Part shown: positions 6,262-6,337 of the stretch, in pieces
Layout: every line of letters begins with the position of its first letter
How positions within the stretch are numbered: the stretch's first letter is position 1
NCBI GenBank assembly: GCA_031431235.1
Contig: JANPDA010000313.1
Coordinates: 1-6,337, forward strand
Direction: 5' to 3'
Source of the DNA: JANNSW01 sp031431235
GTDB lineage: Bacteria; Pseudomonadota; Alphaproteobacteria; Rhizobiales; Hyphomicrobiaceae
DNA: 6,337 nucleotides
The notes under the pieces: generated by a model
What the model was told of the DNA's origin: nothing
Seen by the model: the letters and a program-made list of their open reading frames with translations, nothing else
Database searches by the model: none
Made by a program: the position numbers and the translations under genes

Positions 6262-6337
6262 CTAGTGTCCTGTCTCCGAAATACGCTCATCCTTGCCGCG
6301 TCCTCTGAAGCGTATTTCGGAGATGAAAGGACACTAG
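6262..6337. repeat. Palindromic element C (76 bp, CTAG-ended, MITE-like)
   Basis: The outer arms CTAGTGTCCT (6262-6271) and AGGACACTAG (6328-6337) pair perfectly. The inner arms at 6273-6287 and 6309-6323 pair over all 15 bases around a 21-base loop (6288-6308). A single G (6272) on the left faces TGAA (6324-6327) on the right, giving the same asymmetric bulge as element A. Its left arm matches the left arm of A at 16 of 25 positions without gaps. Both ends are CTAG, and the second ends on the last base of the window. It sits 43 bp upstream of the dehydratase start codon. Perfect arms suggest it is the least decayed of the three. Confidence 0.8.

Overview
This is GC-rich DNA that reads like an alphaproteobacterium, probably a Hyphomicrobiales relative. 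That placement rests on codon and GC style, on the gene families, and on a familiar alphaproteobacterial intergenic hairpin repeat. No rRNA, tRNA, CRISPR array or intact transposase gene is visible. The window holds two convergent blocks.

Left block (plus strand, 1-2839): the last ~52 residues of a class I c-type cytochrome, a 236-bp gap with no confident promoter, then a complete exported 814-residue protein. That protein has two CXXCH haem-binding motifs, a low-complexity Ala/Pro/Thr linker, a conserved-looking central region of unknown function and a C-terminal DUF4384-like domain. Both proteins should act in the periplasm. A short gap (2840-2926) with a hairpin repeat separates this block from the convergent genes.

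Right block (minus strand, 6218 down to 2927): a WbpM/PglF/CapD-type membrane-bound UDP-GlcNAc 4,6-dehydratase followed by a GT-B family 4 glycosyltransferase. Together they suggest a surface-polysaccharide or glycoconjugate pathway. The dehydratase would make a 4-keto-6-deoxy UDP-amino sugar, and the transferase would add a sugar to a growing lipid-linked glycan.

The most unusual content is a set of three 76-79 bp imperfect palindromes (4060-4136, 4150-4228 and 6262-6337) in the non-coding gaps of the polysaccharide block. They differ in sequence but share one architecture: CTAGTG-type ends, a 10-bp outer stem, an asymmetric bulge, a 15-bp inner stem and a 21-23 nt loop. Every CTAG tetranucleotide I find in the window (five) lies at an end of one of these elements, and the sixth end is CTGG. 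They look like small non-autonomous mobile elements, possibly IS630/Tc1-like in target choice. Two of them fill almost the whole gap between the two sugar genes, and one ends two bases from the glycosyltransferase start codon.
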